Part shown: in pieces, positions 17,868 through 26,760 of the stretch
Layout of the letters: each line of letters starts with the position of its first letter
How positions within the stretch are numbered: the stretch's first letter is position 1
Source of the DNA: Rhizobium rosettiformans W3
Lineage (GTDB): Bacteria; Pseudomonadota; Alphaproteobacteria; Rhizobiales; Rhizobiaceae
Reading direction: 5' to 3'
NCBI RefSeq assembly: GCF_004912135.1
Contig: NZ_STGU01000013.1
Location: forward strand, 56,109-120,108
DNA length: 64,000 nt
The notes under the pieces: model-generated
What the model was told of the DNA's origin: nothing
The model's input: the letters and a program-made list of their open reading frames with translations, nothing else
The model's database searches: none
Made by a program: the position numbers and the translations under genes

Positions 17868-18877
17868 GACGGTTGCTCCCCGGTTTTGGCGGGCTGGGCA
17901 GCTTGCCTTTGCTCGATGCGAACGATCCTGACCGTCTGCTGCTGCTTACCGCTACCAAGACGCAGCTCAGCCGCTCCGAACAGCCGATCGACTATCAAGA
18001 TGTTCTGGTGAACACGGGAATTGACGATCTGGGTCTCGCCCTCGGAACCGATGACGAAAATCGGTGGCATCTCTCCCTGCACGATGCCGCGCGGGAAAAC
18101 GACATAGACACGGCGGCCATCGTCGAAGACGGAAATCGGCCGCCATGGCGGCGTATCTCCGGTCAGGCCGTAACGATAGTTGCGTGCCGCCTCGACCGGG
18201 ATGATGGGTGCTGCGGGAACGGTCTGGCGTTGACCGGCAGGCAGCGCCGGATAAGACCAGGATACGGACGGCATGTAGAGCGCCTCACGGGCGCGCAGCT
18301 CGATCATGTAGGTGCGCCGATCGGTCGTCACCACGAGATTGGTTGAGATGTCGGATCGAGATGGTTTGACGAGAATATGGACCCGGCGCGACGTACCGCT
18401 CCCGCTCTCAGTATCGCCAATGATCCAGCGGGCGGTGTCTCCCGCCGCGATCGGTCCCGCACCGGTCAGGCTTTCGCCCGGCTCCAGCGCGATATTGGTG
18501 ATCTGTCCTGGTGCTGCATAGACCTGATAGAGCGCACCTTCCGACCAGGGATAGATCTGGATGGCGTTATAGTAACCCTCGCGGCGCGGCTCGACGCGGG
18601 CGGCGGCATTGGCGTTCTCGACGCGGCCTGCCGGTGTTCCGGCAGCAGTTCCGCCGCGTGCGACCGTCCAGGCCGGCGGCGTATGAAGCGGCCGAGGCCG
18701 GTCATCGGTGACAGCGGTCGACACAACAGGCAACGCCGGCACATCGGCATCATAGCTGAACTGCGGCGCTTTGTTGGTGGCGCAGCCTGCCAGCATGGTG
18801 GCCGAAAGCAACAAAGCCGCGAACGCGGGTTTACCGAAAACCGGCAAGGCGGAATTGCGGGAAGACGCGATGGTCAT
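17864..18877 (-). CDS. trbG: TrbG/VirB9-like T4SS outer-membrane core protein
   Basis: VirB9-type subunit of the outer-membrane core complex. The ATG at 18877 is preferred over an upstream in-frame start because it makes the standard ATGA overlap with trbF. The N-terminus carries a signal peptide ending in a lipobox-like LLLSATMLAGCATN, so it may be lipid-anchored. The VirB9 beta-sandwich appears in the middle (YNAIQIYPWSEGALYQVYAA) and near the C-terminus (VFDDGRRVYVVFP). Length of about 337 aa is usual. Confidence 0.92.
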   Translation of the reverse strand: MTIASSRNSALPVFGKPAFAALLLSATMLAGCATNKAPQFSYDADVPALPVVSTAVTDDRPRPLHTPPAWTVARGGTAAGTPAGRVENANAAARVEPRREGYYNAIQIYPWSEGALYQVYAAPGQITNIALEPGESLTGAGPIAAGDTARWIIGDTESGSGTSRRVHILVKPSRSDISTNLVVTTDRRTYMIELRAREALYMPSVSWSYPALPAGQRQTVPAAPIIPVEAARNYRYGLTGDTPPWRPISVFDDGRRVYVVFPRGIVQGEMPPIFVIGSEGETQIVNSRVHQNILIVDRLFGAAELRLGSGKQQQTVRIVRIEQRQAAQPAKTGEQPS

Positions 18878-19563
18878 TGGCTCATCTCCCGCGACCATGA
18901 AATTGCATTGACGTAGATGCCGAGCGGATTGGCGCGCAGACGCTCGGCATCGCGCGGGGTCTGGAGCACGATGGTCAGGATCGCGGTCCAGCGCTCGGTC
19001 GTGGAAAGCTGCCCGTTCTCGTAATGGCGCTCGGTCCAGGCGACGCGGAAACTGTCGTTCGAGGCGCGGATGACGCTGGAAACTTCGACTGCGATCTGCT
19101 GGCGGCCGACACGGGTGAACGGATCGTTGGCGCGGGCATAGTCGTTGAGCGCGGCCGCTCCCCTATCTGTGGTGAACTCATAGGCGCGCAGCCAGTTCTG
19201 GCGCACGATGATGGCATCCGCCGGGATCGAGCGCGTCTGCTCGATGAAACGGCCAAGATGGAAGGCGATCTGCGGATCGGTCGGGCGGTAATCGGCCGTG
19301 GCTGCGGTGATGGCCTGGGCCTGGCCGAGATTATCGACCTGCACCACCCAGGGCACGACCGTCCCGCGCGCCGATTGCCAGACCAGAGCAGAGGCGAAAC
19401 CGGCCGAGAGGATCAGTGAGCCGAAGGCCATGATGCGCCAGTTCTTAGCCTGCACGCGAGCCGAACCGATACGCTCGTCCCAGGCCTGGGCAGCTTTCTG
19501 ATAGGGCGTCTCGGGTTCGGGCGATTTGCCGTAATGGGCCGATGGACGTTTGAAGATGTTCAT
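18874..19563 (-). CDS. trbF: TrbF/VirB8-like T4SS inner-membrane protein
   Basis: A 229-aa VirB8 homologue, an assembly factor of the inner-membrane complex. It has a short cytoplasmic N-terminus (PYQKAAQAWDERIGSARVQA), one transmembrane helix near residues 45-62 (IMAFGSLILSAGFASALVW) and a periplasmic NTF2-like domain ending in ERWTAILTIVLQTPRD. It overlaps trbL by four bases and trbG by four bases. Confidence 0.93.
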   Translation of the reverse strand: MNIFKRPSAHYGKSPEPETPYQKAAQAWDERIGSARVQAKNWRIMAFGSLILSAGFASALVWQSARGTVVPWVVQVDNLGQAQAITAATADYRPTDPQIAFHLGRFIEQTRSIPADAIIVRQNWLRAYEFTTDRGAAALNDYARANDPFTRVGRQQIAVEVSSVIRASNDSFRVAWTERHYENGQLSTTERWTAILTIVLQTPRDAERLRANPLGIYVNAISWSREMSQ

Positions 19564-20927
19564 GAGCGGTCACTTTCAGAAAGATTGATGGAGGAGCCGC
19601 CGCCATGGCTGTCGCCAGCGCGCACGGCATGGGCGGCCATCGACGTGCCGTGACTGAGTGTCTGCTTGCGCTGCATCTGCTTTGCCCATGCCGGAGAGCC
19701 GCCAGCCTGCGCGGCGGGCGATGGGCCAGCACTCGCGGCCTCGCTGGCACCTCCGACAGTTCCAGCCGTGGAAGAGCCACCAGTGACGCCGAAGCCGGCA
19801 CGCGCTCCATCGGAAAAGCTGGACGTGACGCTTTCCGATGCCTTCGAGGCGGCGCGCTTCAGGGGCGATGCGGCAGCAGAGCCTGCGGCACGGGCAACAC
19901 CGCCCAGACCGGAGGCAACACCGGCAGCGCCGGACTGGCCAAGCGAGCCGACACTGTAGGCGGCGCTCGCCGCACCTGCGGCGGCAGCACCACCACGGAC
20001 AGCCGCAGCTCCACCCGACAGCGCCGCTGTCCCTCCCTTCGCGGCCATGCCTGCGGCAGCGCCGCCGGCAAGCATCATGCCGCCAGCGGCAAGGCCGGTT
20101 CCAACAGCCGCACCTGCGCCAAGCTGCGGGCCGCCAGAAACCAGACCGGACGCGATGCCAGGACCGAAGATGCCGAGGCCGAGAAGGGAAAGGGCGGCCA
20201 GCACGATCGCCATGGCGTCGTCGATGGTCGGCGTCACGCCGCCGAAGCCTGCCGTGAATTGGCTAAATAGGGTTGATCCGATGCCGATGATGACGGCCAG
20301 GACCAGCACCTTGATGCCGGAGGAAACAACATTGCCAAGAACGCGCTCGGCAATGAAGGCAGTCTTGCCGAAGAGACCAAAGGGGATCAGCACAAAACCG
20401 GCCAGCGTGGTCAGCTTGAACTCAATCAGGGTGACAAAGAGCTGCACGGCGAGAATGAAGAAGGCGAGCAGCACCAGCGCCCAGGCGAACATCAGGCAGG
20501 CGATCTGGATGAAGTTCTCGAAGAAGGACCAGTAGCCCATCATATCCGAGATGGATTCGAGCAGCGGGCGACCGGCATCGAGGCCGGTCTGCGCCACCTT
20601 GCCGGGCCGCAGCAGATCAGCGGCGGAAAAGCTGGTGCCCGAACCTTTCAGGCCAAGACCGGCGAAGCTGTCGAAGATGATCTGGGCGAGATTGTTCCAG
20701 TTGCCGATCAGGTATGCGAAGACGCCGACGAAGAGCGTCTTCTTGACGAGGCGTGCGATGATGTCGTCATCGGCGCCCCAGGACCAGAAGAGTGCGGCCA
20801 GCGTCACGTCGATGACGATTAGCGTGGTGGCGATGAAGGCGACCTCGCCACCGAGCAGGCCGAAGCCGCTGTCGATATAGCTGGTGAAGACGCCCAGGAA
20901 ATTGTCGATGACGCCGGTGCCGCCCAT
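19560..20927 (-). CDS. trbL: TrbL/VirB6-like polytopic T4SS protein
   Basis: A 455-aa polytopic inner-membrane channel component of the VirB6/TrbL family. Several hydrophobic helices occupy the first 280 residues (for example VAFIATTLIVIDVTLAALFW and IACLMFAWALVLLAFFILAV). From about residue 270 the protein becomes a long Gly/Ala-rich, then Ser-rich low-complexity tail, common in TrbL homologues. It sits between trbF and the small trbK-like gene. Confidence 0.92.
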   Translation of the reverse strand: MGGTGVIDNFLGVFTSYIDSGFGLLGGEVAFIATTLIVIDVTLAALFWSWGADDDIIARLVKKTLFVGVFAYLIGNWNNLAQIIFDSFAGLGLKGSGTSFSAADLLRPGKVAQTGLDAGRPLLESISDMMGYWSFFENFIQIACLMFAWALVLLAFFILAVQLFVTLIEFKLTTLAGFVLIPFGLFGKTAFIAERVLGNVVSSGIKVLVLAVIIGIGSTLFSQFTAGFGGVTPTIDDAMAIVLAALSLLGLGIFGPGIASGLVSGGPQLGAGAAVGTGLAAGGMMLAGGAAAGMAAKGGTAALSGGAAAVRGGAAAAGAASAAYSVGSLGQSGAAGVASGLGGVARAAGSAAASPLKRAASKASESVTSSFSDGARAGFGVTGGSSTAGTVGGASEAASAGPSPAAQAGGSPAWAKQMQRKQTLSHGTSMAAHAVRAGDSHGGGSSINLSESDRS

Positions 20928-20930
20928 GGT

Positions 20931-21218
20931 TCACTGTCCCCCGTTCTGATGCGGAGCGGCGGGCACCGGCGTCCGGCCGAGGAACCGGTCGCGGTTCTCG
21001 GCCCAGGTGGCGAGGCAGCCGGGATCGTTCACGGCGGCCTCGCCTAACTGCTGGCAGTGGCGCAGGCTCTGGCGCAGCGGATCGGCAGAGGGCTGAAGCG
21101 ATGGCGCCGGACGGTTCTGCGCCGGTTCATCCTCGCGGGTCATTTCGATCACCGTGGCGGTGATGGCGATGGCCACGAATATGATCGCGCCCAGCCGTGC
21201 CAGCATCTTGCCGTCCAT
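20931..21218 (-). CDS. TrbK-like putative entry-exclusion protein
   Basis: A 95-aa protein with one N-terminal membrane helix (GAIIFVAIAITATVIEM) followed by a periplasmic tail containing two cysteines in HCQQLGEAAVNDPGCLATW, the pattern of the 'TrbK-alt' family found between trbJ and trbL. By analogy with TrbK it may block uptake of the same element by a cell that already has it; that is inference from family and position. Confidence 0.8.
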   Translation of the reverse strand: MDGKMLARLGAIIFVAIAITATVIEMTREDEPAQNRPAPSLQPSADPLRQSLRHCQQLGEAAVNDPGCLATWAENRDRFLGRTPVPAAPHQNGGQ

Positions 21219-21238
21219 GTCGCGCCCCTCCTGTCCGG

Positions 21239-22021
21239 TCAGTTGTTGCCGTTGCCGAACATCCGGGCATTGCCGGGCTGATAGCCCGATCCCGGCGTCA
21301 GAAAGCGCTCGCGCTGGATGCGGCCTTGTTCGGCGGCGGTGGCACGCTCGGCTTCGATCAGGGCTTCGGAGCGACCATTGGCGGACATCAGCGCGATCAG
21401 GTCGGAAAGCTGCTGCGACTGGAGCGCGAGAAGCTGATTGCCCGCCTGTGTCGCCTGTAACGCGCCGGTGGCGTTCTGGCTCTGCCCGACAAGGGCGGAC
21501 ATTTCAGCGCGGTTGGTGTCGATATTTCCGACGACACCAGCCTGCACGCGCATGGCGTCCTGCAAACCGCCGACCGTATTCTGCCAGCGGGACCGCGCAT
21601 CGGCGACGAGCTGGGCGTCGGTCGCGGACAGCGAAACCTTGCCGTATTTCTGTTGGAACATTTGATCGACGTTCTGCACGTCGAAGGCAATGTTCTGCGC
21701 CTGGGCCAGAAGCTGCTGCGTGCGCTGGACATTCTGCTGCAAAGTCTGGAGCGAGGAATATGGCAGACTGGCGAGATTCTTCGCCTGATTGATGAGCATC
21801 TGCGCTTCATTCTGAAGCGAGGTGATCTGGTGGTTGATCTGCTCCAGCGTACGTGCGGCAGTCAGAAGGTTCTGCGCATAGTTGGTCGGATCATAGACGA
21901 TGCGGCCGAAGCCAAAAGCGTGAGCGGGGCTTGCCAGCATGGGCGACAGTGCAACAGGCATGGCGAGCGTCAGCGCCAGCACGGATGCACTGACATATCG
22001 GGAAACGGGGATACGGATCAT
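21239..22021 (-). CDS. trbJ: TrbJ/VirB5-like T4SS periplasmic/pilus protein
   Basis: A 260-aa VirB5-type protein, thought to be a minor pilus-tip component. A signal peptide is evident (VSASVLALTLAMPVALSPMLASPAHAF), followed by the family start FGRIVYDPTNYAQN and long Gln-rich coiled coils (LEQINHQITSLQNEAQMLIN). The start ATG overlaps the trbE stop by four bases. Confidence 0.92.
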   Translation of the reverse strand: MIRIPVSRYVSASVLALTLAMPVALSPMLASPAHAFGFGRIVYDPTNYAQNLLTAARTLEQINHQITSLQNEAQMLINQAKNLASLPYSSLQTLQQNVQRTQQLLAQAQNIAFDVQNVDQMFQQKYGKVSLSATDAQLVADARSRWQNTVGGLQDAMRVQAGVVGNIDTNRAEMSALVGQSQNATGALQATQAGNQLLALQSQQLSDLIALMSANGRSEALIEAERATAAEQGRIQRERFLTPGSGYQPGNARMFGNGNN

Positions 22022-24525
22022 GGCAGGGTCTCCTTTTCTTGGCTGTCATCTGGATGGATTTGGTCTGGCGCGACCGGCCGAGCGGGCTCTGTCCGTTCGA
22101 CAAGATTTGTGAGGTTCGGGATCAGATCGACGGCCCATTCGACGCCGCGATGGCGCAGCCAGGCCGCGAGAAAACCGTCCTGCCCATGCTCGGCGACGAG
22201 TTCGGCGATACGGGTCTGATCGGATTTGGATGATGCGGCGCAGAGCGCGAGGCCGACTTCGCTGAGGCCAAGCTCGAACAGGCGATTGCCGCGCCGCGAT
22301 TGGCAGTAATAGTCCCGCTTTGGCGTGGCCCGCGCGAGGATCTCGATTTGCCGGTCATTGAGGCCGAAGCGGCGGTAGATTGCCGTGATCTGCGGCTCGA
22401 TGGCGCGTTCATTCGGGAGAAGCAGCCGCGTCGGGCAGCTTTCGATGATGGCGGGCGCGATATTGCTGCCGTCAATGTCCGAGAGCGATTGCGTGGCGAA
22501 GATGACGGAAGCGTTCTTCTTCCTGAGTGTCTTCAGCCATTCGCGCAGCTGGTTGGCGAACCCCTCGTCATCGAGCGCCAGCCAGCCTTCGTCGATGATG
22601 AGCAGGGTTGGCCGACCGTCGAGCCGGTCGCCGATCCGATGAAACAGATAGGACAGGACGGCAGGCGCAGCCCCAGTGCCGACCAGCCCCTCGATCTCGA
22701 AGGCCTGTACATCGGCTGATCCGAGATGTTCGGCCTCGGCGTCGAGCAACCGGCCATAGGCGCCGCCAATGCAGTAAGGGCGCAACGCCTGTTTCAGATC
22801 GTTGGATTGCAGCAGCACGGCAAGGCCGGTGATGGTCCGTTCCCCCGCCGGGGCGGATGCCAGCGATGTCAGCGCCGTCCAGATGTGCTCCTTCACCTCC
22901 GGCGTGATGATCATGCCTTCACGCATCAGGATCGCGGCGATCCAGTCAGCGGCCCATGACCGTTCATAGGCATCATCGATCCGCGCCAGCGGTTGCAGGG
23001 AAACGGAAACCTCCGATCCCTCGGTCAATCCACCGCCGAGATCATGCCAGTCGCCACCCATGGCGAGCGCGGATGCCCGGATCGATCCCCCGAAATCGAA
23101 AGCGAAAATCTGGCTGCGATCATAGCGGCGAAATTGCAGCGCCATCAGCGCCAGCAGCACGGACTTGCCCGCGCCGGTCGGGCCGACGACGAGGGTATGG
23201 CCCACGTCGCCGACATGAAGGGAAAGCCGGAACGGAGTCGAACCTTCGGTCTTGCCGTACAGCAAGGGGGGCGCTCCGAGATGTTCGTTCCGTTCCGGCC
23301 CCGCCCACACGGCCGATAGAGGGATCATGTGGGCGAGGTTGAGCGTCGAGATCGGCGGCTGCCGGACATTGGCGTAGGCATGTCCGGGGATCGAGCCTAG
23401 CCAGGCATCGACGGCATTGACAGTTTCCGGCATGGCCGTGAAGTCACGGCCCTGAATGATCTTCTCGACCAGACGCAGCTTCTCGTCGGCGATACGGGGG
23501 TCGGCGTCCCAGACGGTGACGGTTGCTGTGACATAGGCCATGCCGGCGACGTCAGCGCCCAGTTCCTGCAAGGCCATGTCGGCATCGAGCGCCTTGTTGG
23601 ACGCATCGGTGTCCACCAGCGCCGATTGCTCGTTGGTCATCACCTCCTTGAGGATCGCGGCGATGGATTTTCTCTTGGCGAACCATTGACGGCGGATTTT
23701 GGTGAGGAGTTTCGTCGCGTCCGTCTTGTCCATCAGGATGGCGCGGGTGGACCAGCGATACGGGAACGCGAGCCGGTTCATCTCGTCGAGCAGGCCGGGC
23801 GTGGTCGCTGTCGGAAAGCCGATAATGGTCAGGACGCGCAGATGCTTGTCACCAAGGCGCGGTTCCAACCCGCCAGTCAGCGGCTGATCGGCCAGCAGCG
23901 CATCGAGGTGCATGGGCACTTCGGGCACGCGAACACGATGGCGGTTCGTGGAAATCGTGGAATGGAGATAGGTCAGCGTGCCCGCGTCATCGATCCAGTG
24001 GCATTCGGGCATGAAGCCGTCGAGCAGCGCCAGCACGCGGTCGGTGCGGTCGATGAAGCCGCGCATCAGCTCCCATGGATTGACGCCGGATTGCTCACGG
24101 CCCTCGTAGAGCCAGGTCTCGGCGCGAGCCGCATCTTCGGCGGGTGGCAGCCAGAGGAAGGTCAGGAAGTAGCCTGACACGAAATGTGTGCCCGCTTCCT
24201 CGAACCCGGCTTTGCGCTCAGCATCGACTAGTGCGGAAGCCGCATCTGGAAACTTGCTATCGGGATAGGTCGCAGCCTCGGAGCGTTGTGCCTCGACGAA
24301 GATCGACCAGCCCGAACCCAGACGGCGGACGGCGTTGTTGATCCGACCGGCGACCGCGACAAGTTCGGCGGCGACAGCAGAATCCAGATCCGGCCCACGA
24401 AACTTTGCCGTCCTCTGGAAGCTGCCATCCTTGTTCAGAACAATGCCGGGGCCGACCAGGGCTGCCCATGGCAGATAGTCGGAAAGCCGAGCGGAGGTGC
24501 GGCGATATTCGGTGAGGTTCATCAT
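22018..24525 (-). CDS. trbE: TrbE/VirB4-like T4SS ATPase
   Basis: The VirB4 ATPase powers pilus assembly and substrate transfer at the cytoplasmic face. The frame is open to 24654, but the first 43 codons overlap trbD in another frame; the ATG at 24525 (MMNLTEYRRTSARLSDYLPW) preceded by GAGGG is the likely start, giving about 835 aa, the family size. Walker A is GPTGAGKSVLLAL and Walker B is LLIIDEGWLAL. Trb operon position is standard, between trbD and trbJ. Confidence 0.94.
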   Translation of the reverse strand: MMNLTEYRRTSARLSDYLPWAALVGPGIVLNKDGSFQRTAKFRGPDLDSAVAAELVAVAGRINNAVRRLGSGWSIFVEAQRSEAATYPDSKFPDAASALVDAERKAGFEEAGTHFVSGYFLTFLWLPPAEDAARAETWLYEGREQSGVNPWELMRGFIDRTDRVLALLDGFMPECHWIDDAGTLTYLHSTISTNRHRVRVPEVPMHLDALLADQPLTGGLEPRLGDKHLRVLTIIGFPTATTPGLLDEMNRLAFPYRWSTRAILMDKTDATKLLTKIRRQWFAKRKSIAAILKEVMTNEQSALVDTDASNKALDADMALQELGADVAGMAYVTATVTVWDADPRIADEKLRLVEKIIQGRDFTAMPETVNAVDAWLGSIPGHAYANVRQPPISTLNLAHMIPLSAVWAGPERNEHLGAPPLLYGKTEGSTPFRLSLHVGDVGHTLVVGPTGAGKSVLLALMALQFRRYDRSQIFAFDFGGSIRASALAMGGDWHDLGGGLTEGSEVSVSLQPLARIDDAYERSWAADWIAAILMREGMIITPEVKEHIWTALTSLASAPAGERTITGLAVLLQSNDLKQALRPYCIGGAYGRLLDAEAEHLGSADVQAFEIEGLVGTGAAPAVLSYLFHRIGDRLDGRPTLLIIDEGWLALDDEGFANQLREWLKTLRKKNASVIFATQSLSDIDGSNIAPAIIESCPTRLLLPNERAIEPQITAIYRRFGLNDRQIEILARATPKRDYYCQSRRGNRLFELGLSEVGLALCAASSKSDQTRIAELVAEHGQDGFLAAWLRHRGVEWAVDLIPNLTNLVERTEPARPVAPDQIHPDDSQEKETLP

Positions 24526-24535
24526 GGCCGCGCCC

Positions 24536-24817
24536 TCACACTGACAGATGACCGGGTATGCGCAGGTGCCTGCGGCCCACCTCGACAAAAAGCGGATCGC
24601 GTTTGGCAGCCCATACCGCGAGGAAATGACCGACTGCCCAGATCGCAAGGCCAACCAGCCAGAGACGAAGGCCGAGGCCGACGGCCCCGGCCAGCGTTCC
24701 GTTGACGATGGCGATGGAGCGCGGTGCGCCGCCGAGCAGGATATGCTCGGTCAGCGCCCGGTGAACCGGGATGGAGAAGCCCGGCACCGCGTCGAGCTGT
24801 TCGAGGCCACCCGCCAT
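24536..24817 (-). CDS. trbD: TrbD/VirB3-like T4SS membrane protein
   Basis: A 93-aa VirB3-type protein with the family start GFSIPVHRALTEHILLGG and two adjacent hydrophobic segments (NGTLAGAVGLGLRLWLVGLA and IWAVGHFLAVWAA). It partners VirB4 at the inner membrane. The ATG overlaps the trbC stop by one base, and trbE follows after 10 bases. Confidence 0.92.
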   Translation of the reverse strand: MAGGLEQLDAVPGFSIPVHRALTEHILLGGAPRSIAIVNGTLAGAVGLGLRLWLVGLAIWAVGHFLAVWAAKRDPLFVEVGRRHLRIPGHLSV

Positions 24818-25149
24818 CAGATGAGCGCCCCGCCGCCGAACGAGAAGAACGAAAGGAAGAAGCTCGACGCGGCGAAGGCGATGGACAGGCCGAAGACGAT
24901 CTGGATCAGGCGGCGGAAGCCGCCGGAGGTATCACCGAAGGCCAGCGCCAGGCCGGTGGCGATGATGACGATGACGGCGATGATCTTGGCGACAGGACCC
25001 TCGATCGACTGGAGGATCGACTGAAGCGGGGCCTCCCAGGGCATGGAGGAGCCGGAGGCGTGTGCGGCAGGCGCCAGCATCAGACTGATGGAAACAGTGG
25101 CAGCGGCGGTTGCCATGATGCGGCAGCCGCGTGAAATCGTGCGGATCAT
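24817..25149 (-). CDS. trbC: TrbC/VirB2-like pilin precursor
   Basis: A 110-aa prepilin: a long signal peptide (ISLMLAPAAHASGSS, cleavage after AHA), then a mature pilin with two hydrophobic helices (VAKIIAVIVIIATGLALAFG and IVFGLSIAFAASSFFLSFF) as in TrbC/VirB2. TraF, the peptidase that matures and cyclises such pilins in IncP-like systems, is encoded at 32397-32942. Confidence 0.92.
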   Translation of the reverse strand: MIRTISRGCRIMATAAATVSISLMLAPAAHASGSSMPWEAPLQSILQSIEGPVAKIIAVIVIIATGLALAFGDTSGGFRRLIQIVFGLSIAFAASSFFLSFFSFGGGALI

Positions 25150-26153
25150 GAAGGGTTTCCTTTCGGGGTGGTTGCCAAAGTGATGGGATGCGTGATGGCG
25201 TAATCGCCGTCCGGCCCCAGCCCATCGACGCGGGCGAGTTCGACCAGCCGGCGGGAAGAGCCGCGTCCGGCAAGAACGGCGACGAGGTCGATTGTCTCGG
25301 CAATCAGGGCGCGCGGGACGGTGATGACGGCTTCCTGGATGAGCTGTTCGAGGCGTCGCAGCGCGCCAATGCCGGAACCGGCATGGATGGTGCCGATCCC
25401 GCCCGGATGGCCGGTGCCCCAGGCTTTAAGGAGGTCGAGAGCTTCGGACCCGCGCACCTCGCCGACCGGGATGCGATCCGGGCGCAGGCGTAGCGACGAA
25501 CGCACCAGATCGGAGAGCGTCGCCACGCCATCTTTGGTGCGCATCGCGACCAGATTGGGCGCGGCGCATTGCAGTTCGCGCGTGTCTTCAATGATCACGA
25601 CGCGGTCCGAAGTCTTGGCGACTTCTGCCAGCAGCGCGTTGGTCAGCGTGGTTTTTCCGGTCGAGGTGCCGCCCGCGACAAGGATATTGGCGCGCGTGGC
25701 GACGTTCAGGCGCAGCACCTCGGCCTGAGCACTGGTCATGATCCCGGCGTTTACATAGTCGTCGAGCGTGAACACCGCGACGGCAGGCTTGCGGATGGCA
25801 AAGGTCGGCGCCGTGACGACAGGCGGCAGCAACCCTTCGAAGCGCTCTCCGGTCTCGGGCAGTTCAGCCGACACACGCGGATTGCGGGCATGAACCTCGG
25901 CGCCGACATGATGGGCGACCAGCCTGACGATCCGCTCGCCATCGGCAGCCGACAGCCTCTCCCCCGTATCGGCCAGCCCTTCGGAGAGCCGATCCACCCA
26001 GATGCGGCCATCGGGATTCAGCATCACCTCGACCACAGCTGGATCTTCCAGAAACCGGGCAATCGATGTACCGAGCGCGGTGCGCAGCATCCGCGCACCA
26101 CGCGCAATCGTCTCGGGTTTCTGATGTGATGCGGTCATGGCGGCCCCGTTCAT
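25146..26153 (-). CDS. trbB: TrbB/VirB11-like T4SS ATPase
   Basis: A 335-aa VirB11-family hexameric ATPase. Walker A is [16 protein letters not shown] (residue about 160), followed by the Asp box [12 protein letters not shown] and GxxGGxGTxHAG-like [13 protein letters not shown]. It is the first trb gene, preceded by a candidate promoter and hairpin. The ATG at 26153 or the in-frame ATG at 26138 could be the start; neither has a strong ribosome binding site. Confidence 0.93.
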   Translation of the reverse strand: MNGAAMTASHQKPETIARGARMLRTALGTSIARFLEDPAVVEVMLNPDGRIWVDRLSEGLADTGERLSAADGERIVRLVAHHVGAEVHARNPRVSAELPETGERFEGLLPPVVTAPTFAIRKPAVAVFTLDDYVNAGIMTSAQAEVLRLNVATRANILVAGGTSTGKTTLTNALLAEVAKTSDRVVIIEDTRELQCAAPNLVAMRTKDGVATLSDLVRSSLRLRPDRIPVGEVRGSEALDLLKAWGTGHPGGIGTIHAGSGIGALRRLEQLIQEAVITVPRALIAETIDLVAVLAGRGSSRRLVELARVDGLGPDGDYAITHPITLATTPKGNPS

Positions 26154-26173
26154 GGCGGGACGCGCAAAAGACG

Positions 26174-26190
26174 GACCCCGGATTGGGGTC
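26174..26190 (-). terminator. Hairpin between copG-like gene and trbB
   Basis: A perfect stem GACCCC/GGGGTC with a 5-base loop. On the minus strand it is followed by CGTCTTTTG, a short U-rich run, so it could attenuate transcription coming from the coupling-protein genes; it also overlaps the predicted trb transcription start. Confidence 0.4.
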
Positions 26191-26192
26191 GA

Positions 26193-26222
26193 TTAAAAGA
26201 ACCTGATTTAGGGCCGTTTCAA
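26193..26222 (-). promoter_or_regulatory. Candidate promoter of the trb operon
   Basis: On the minus strand TTGAAA (26217-26222) is followed by an 18-base spacer and TTTTAA (26193-26198), about 40 bases before trbB in an AT-rich patch. Box quality is moderate. Confidence 0.4.
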
Positions 26223-26284
26223 CAGATGTTTACGCGTGTGCGGGCATCGGCGGCGCAGGACGGTAAATAGGATGGATCGAAAGT

Positions 26285-26746
26285 TCAGAGCTGGTTTCCA
26301 TCCGCTTCGGACTGGCCTTGTGACGAAAAATCGTGAAGCGAATCGATATCCCGCGACAACTCTTTCAGGAATCTATCGCCGGAAGCCAAGCGCTTGCCCA
26401 GCGTCTGCATGAAGCCTTCGAAGCGCTCGTTGCCCTTGATGCGTGCCGACTGTTTCGCGCTATCTGACAGCGGCGGCGTCATGGTGAGCCAGAATTGTAC
26501 GAACAGCGAAAGCGTCTCGCCGAGGATGGCGACATCTTCGTCCAGCATGTCGAACTGGCGGCCAAGCTTGTCCAGGCGTCGCGACATTGCGGCTTCCAGC
26601 CGTTCGGTCGTGTCACCGGACAGGAAGGATGCGACCGCCGCCTCGATCACTGCGGATTTGGAAACATTGCGGCGCAGCGCCAGGCCTTCGACCTGCTTCA
26701 GCAGATCCGGGGAGAAGTAGACGTTCATGCGGGTGCGGCTCGTCAT
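26285..26746 (-). CDS. CopG/RHH-family protein next to the coupling protein
   Basis: A 153-aa protein with an N-terminal ribbon-helix-helix (TRMNVYFSPDLLKQVEGLAL, then VSKSAVIEAAVASFL) and a helical C-terminal part. Such proteins regularly accompany VirD4-type genes in these elements and probably regulate or help assemble the relaxosome. The longer frame starts at a TTG at 26764; the ATG at 26746 with AAGGAAG upstream is preferred. It begins 14 bases after the traG stop. Confidence 0.82.
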   Translation of the reverse strand: MTSRTRMNVYFSPDLLKQVEGLALRRNVSKSAVIEAAVASFLSGDTTERLEAAMSRRLDKLGRQFDMLDEDVAILGETLSLFVQFWLTMTPPLSDSAKQSARIKGNERFEGFMQTLGKRLASGDRFLKELSRDIDSLHDFSSQGQSEADGNQL

Positions 26747-26760
26747 GCCTGTCTTCCTTC

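Noticed and set aside
19605..20270. Plus-strand frames opposite the Gly/Ala-rich tail of trbL
   Set aside because: Antisense of low-complexity GC-rich codons produces long spurious frames.
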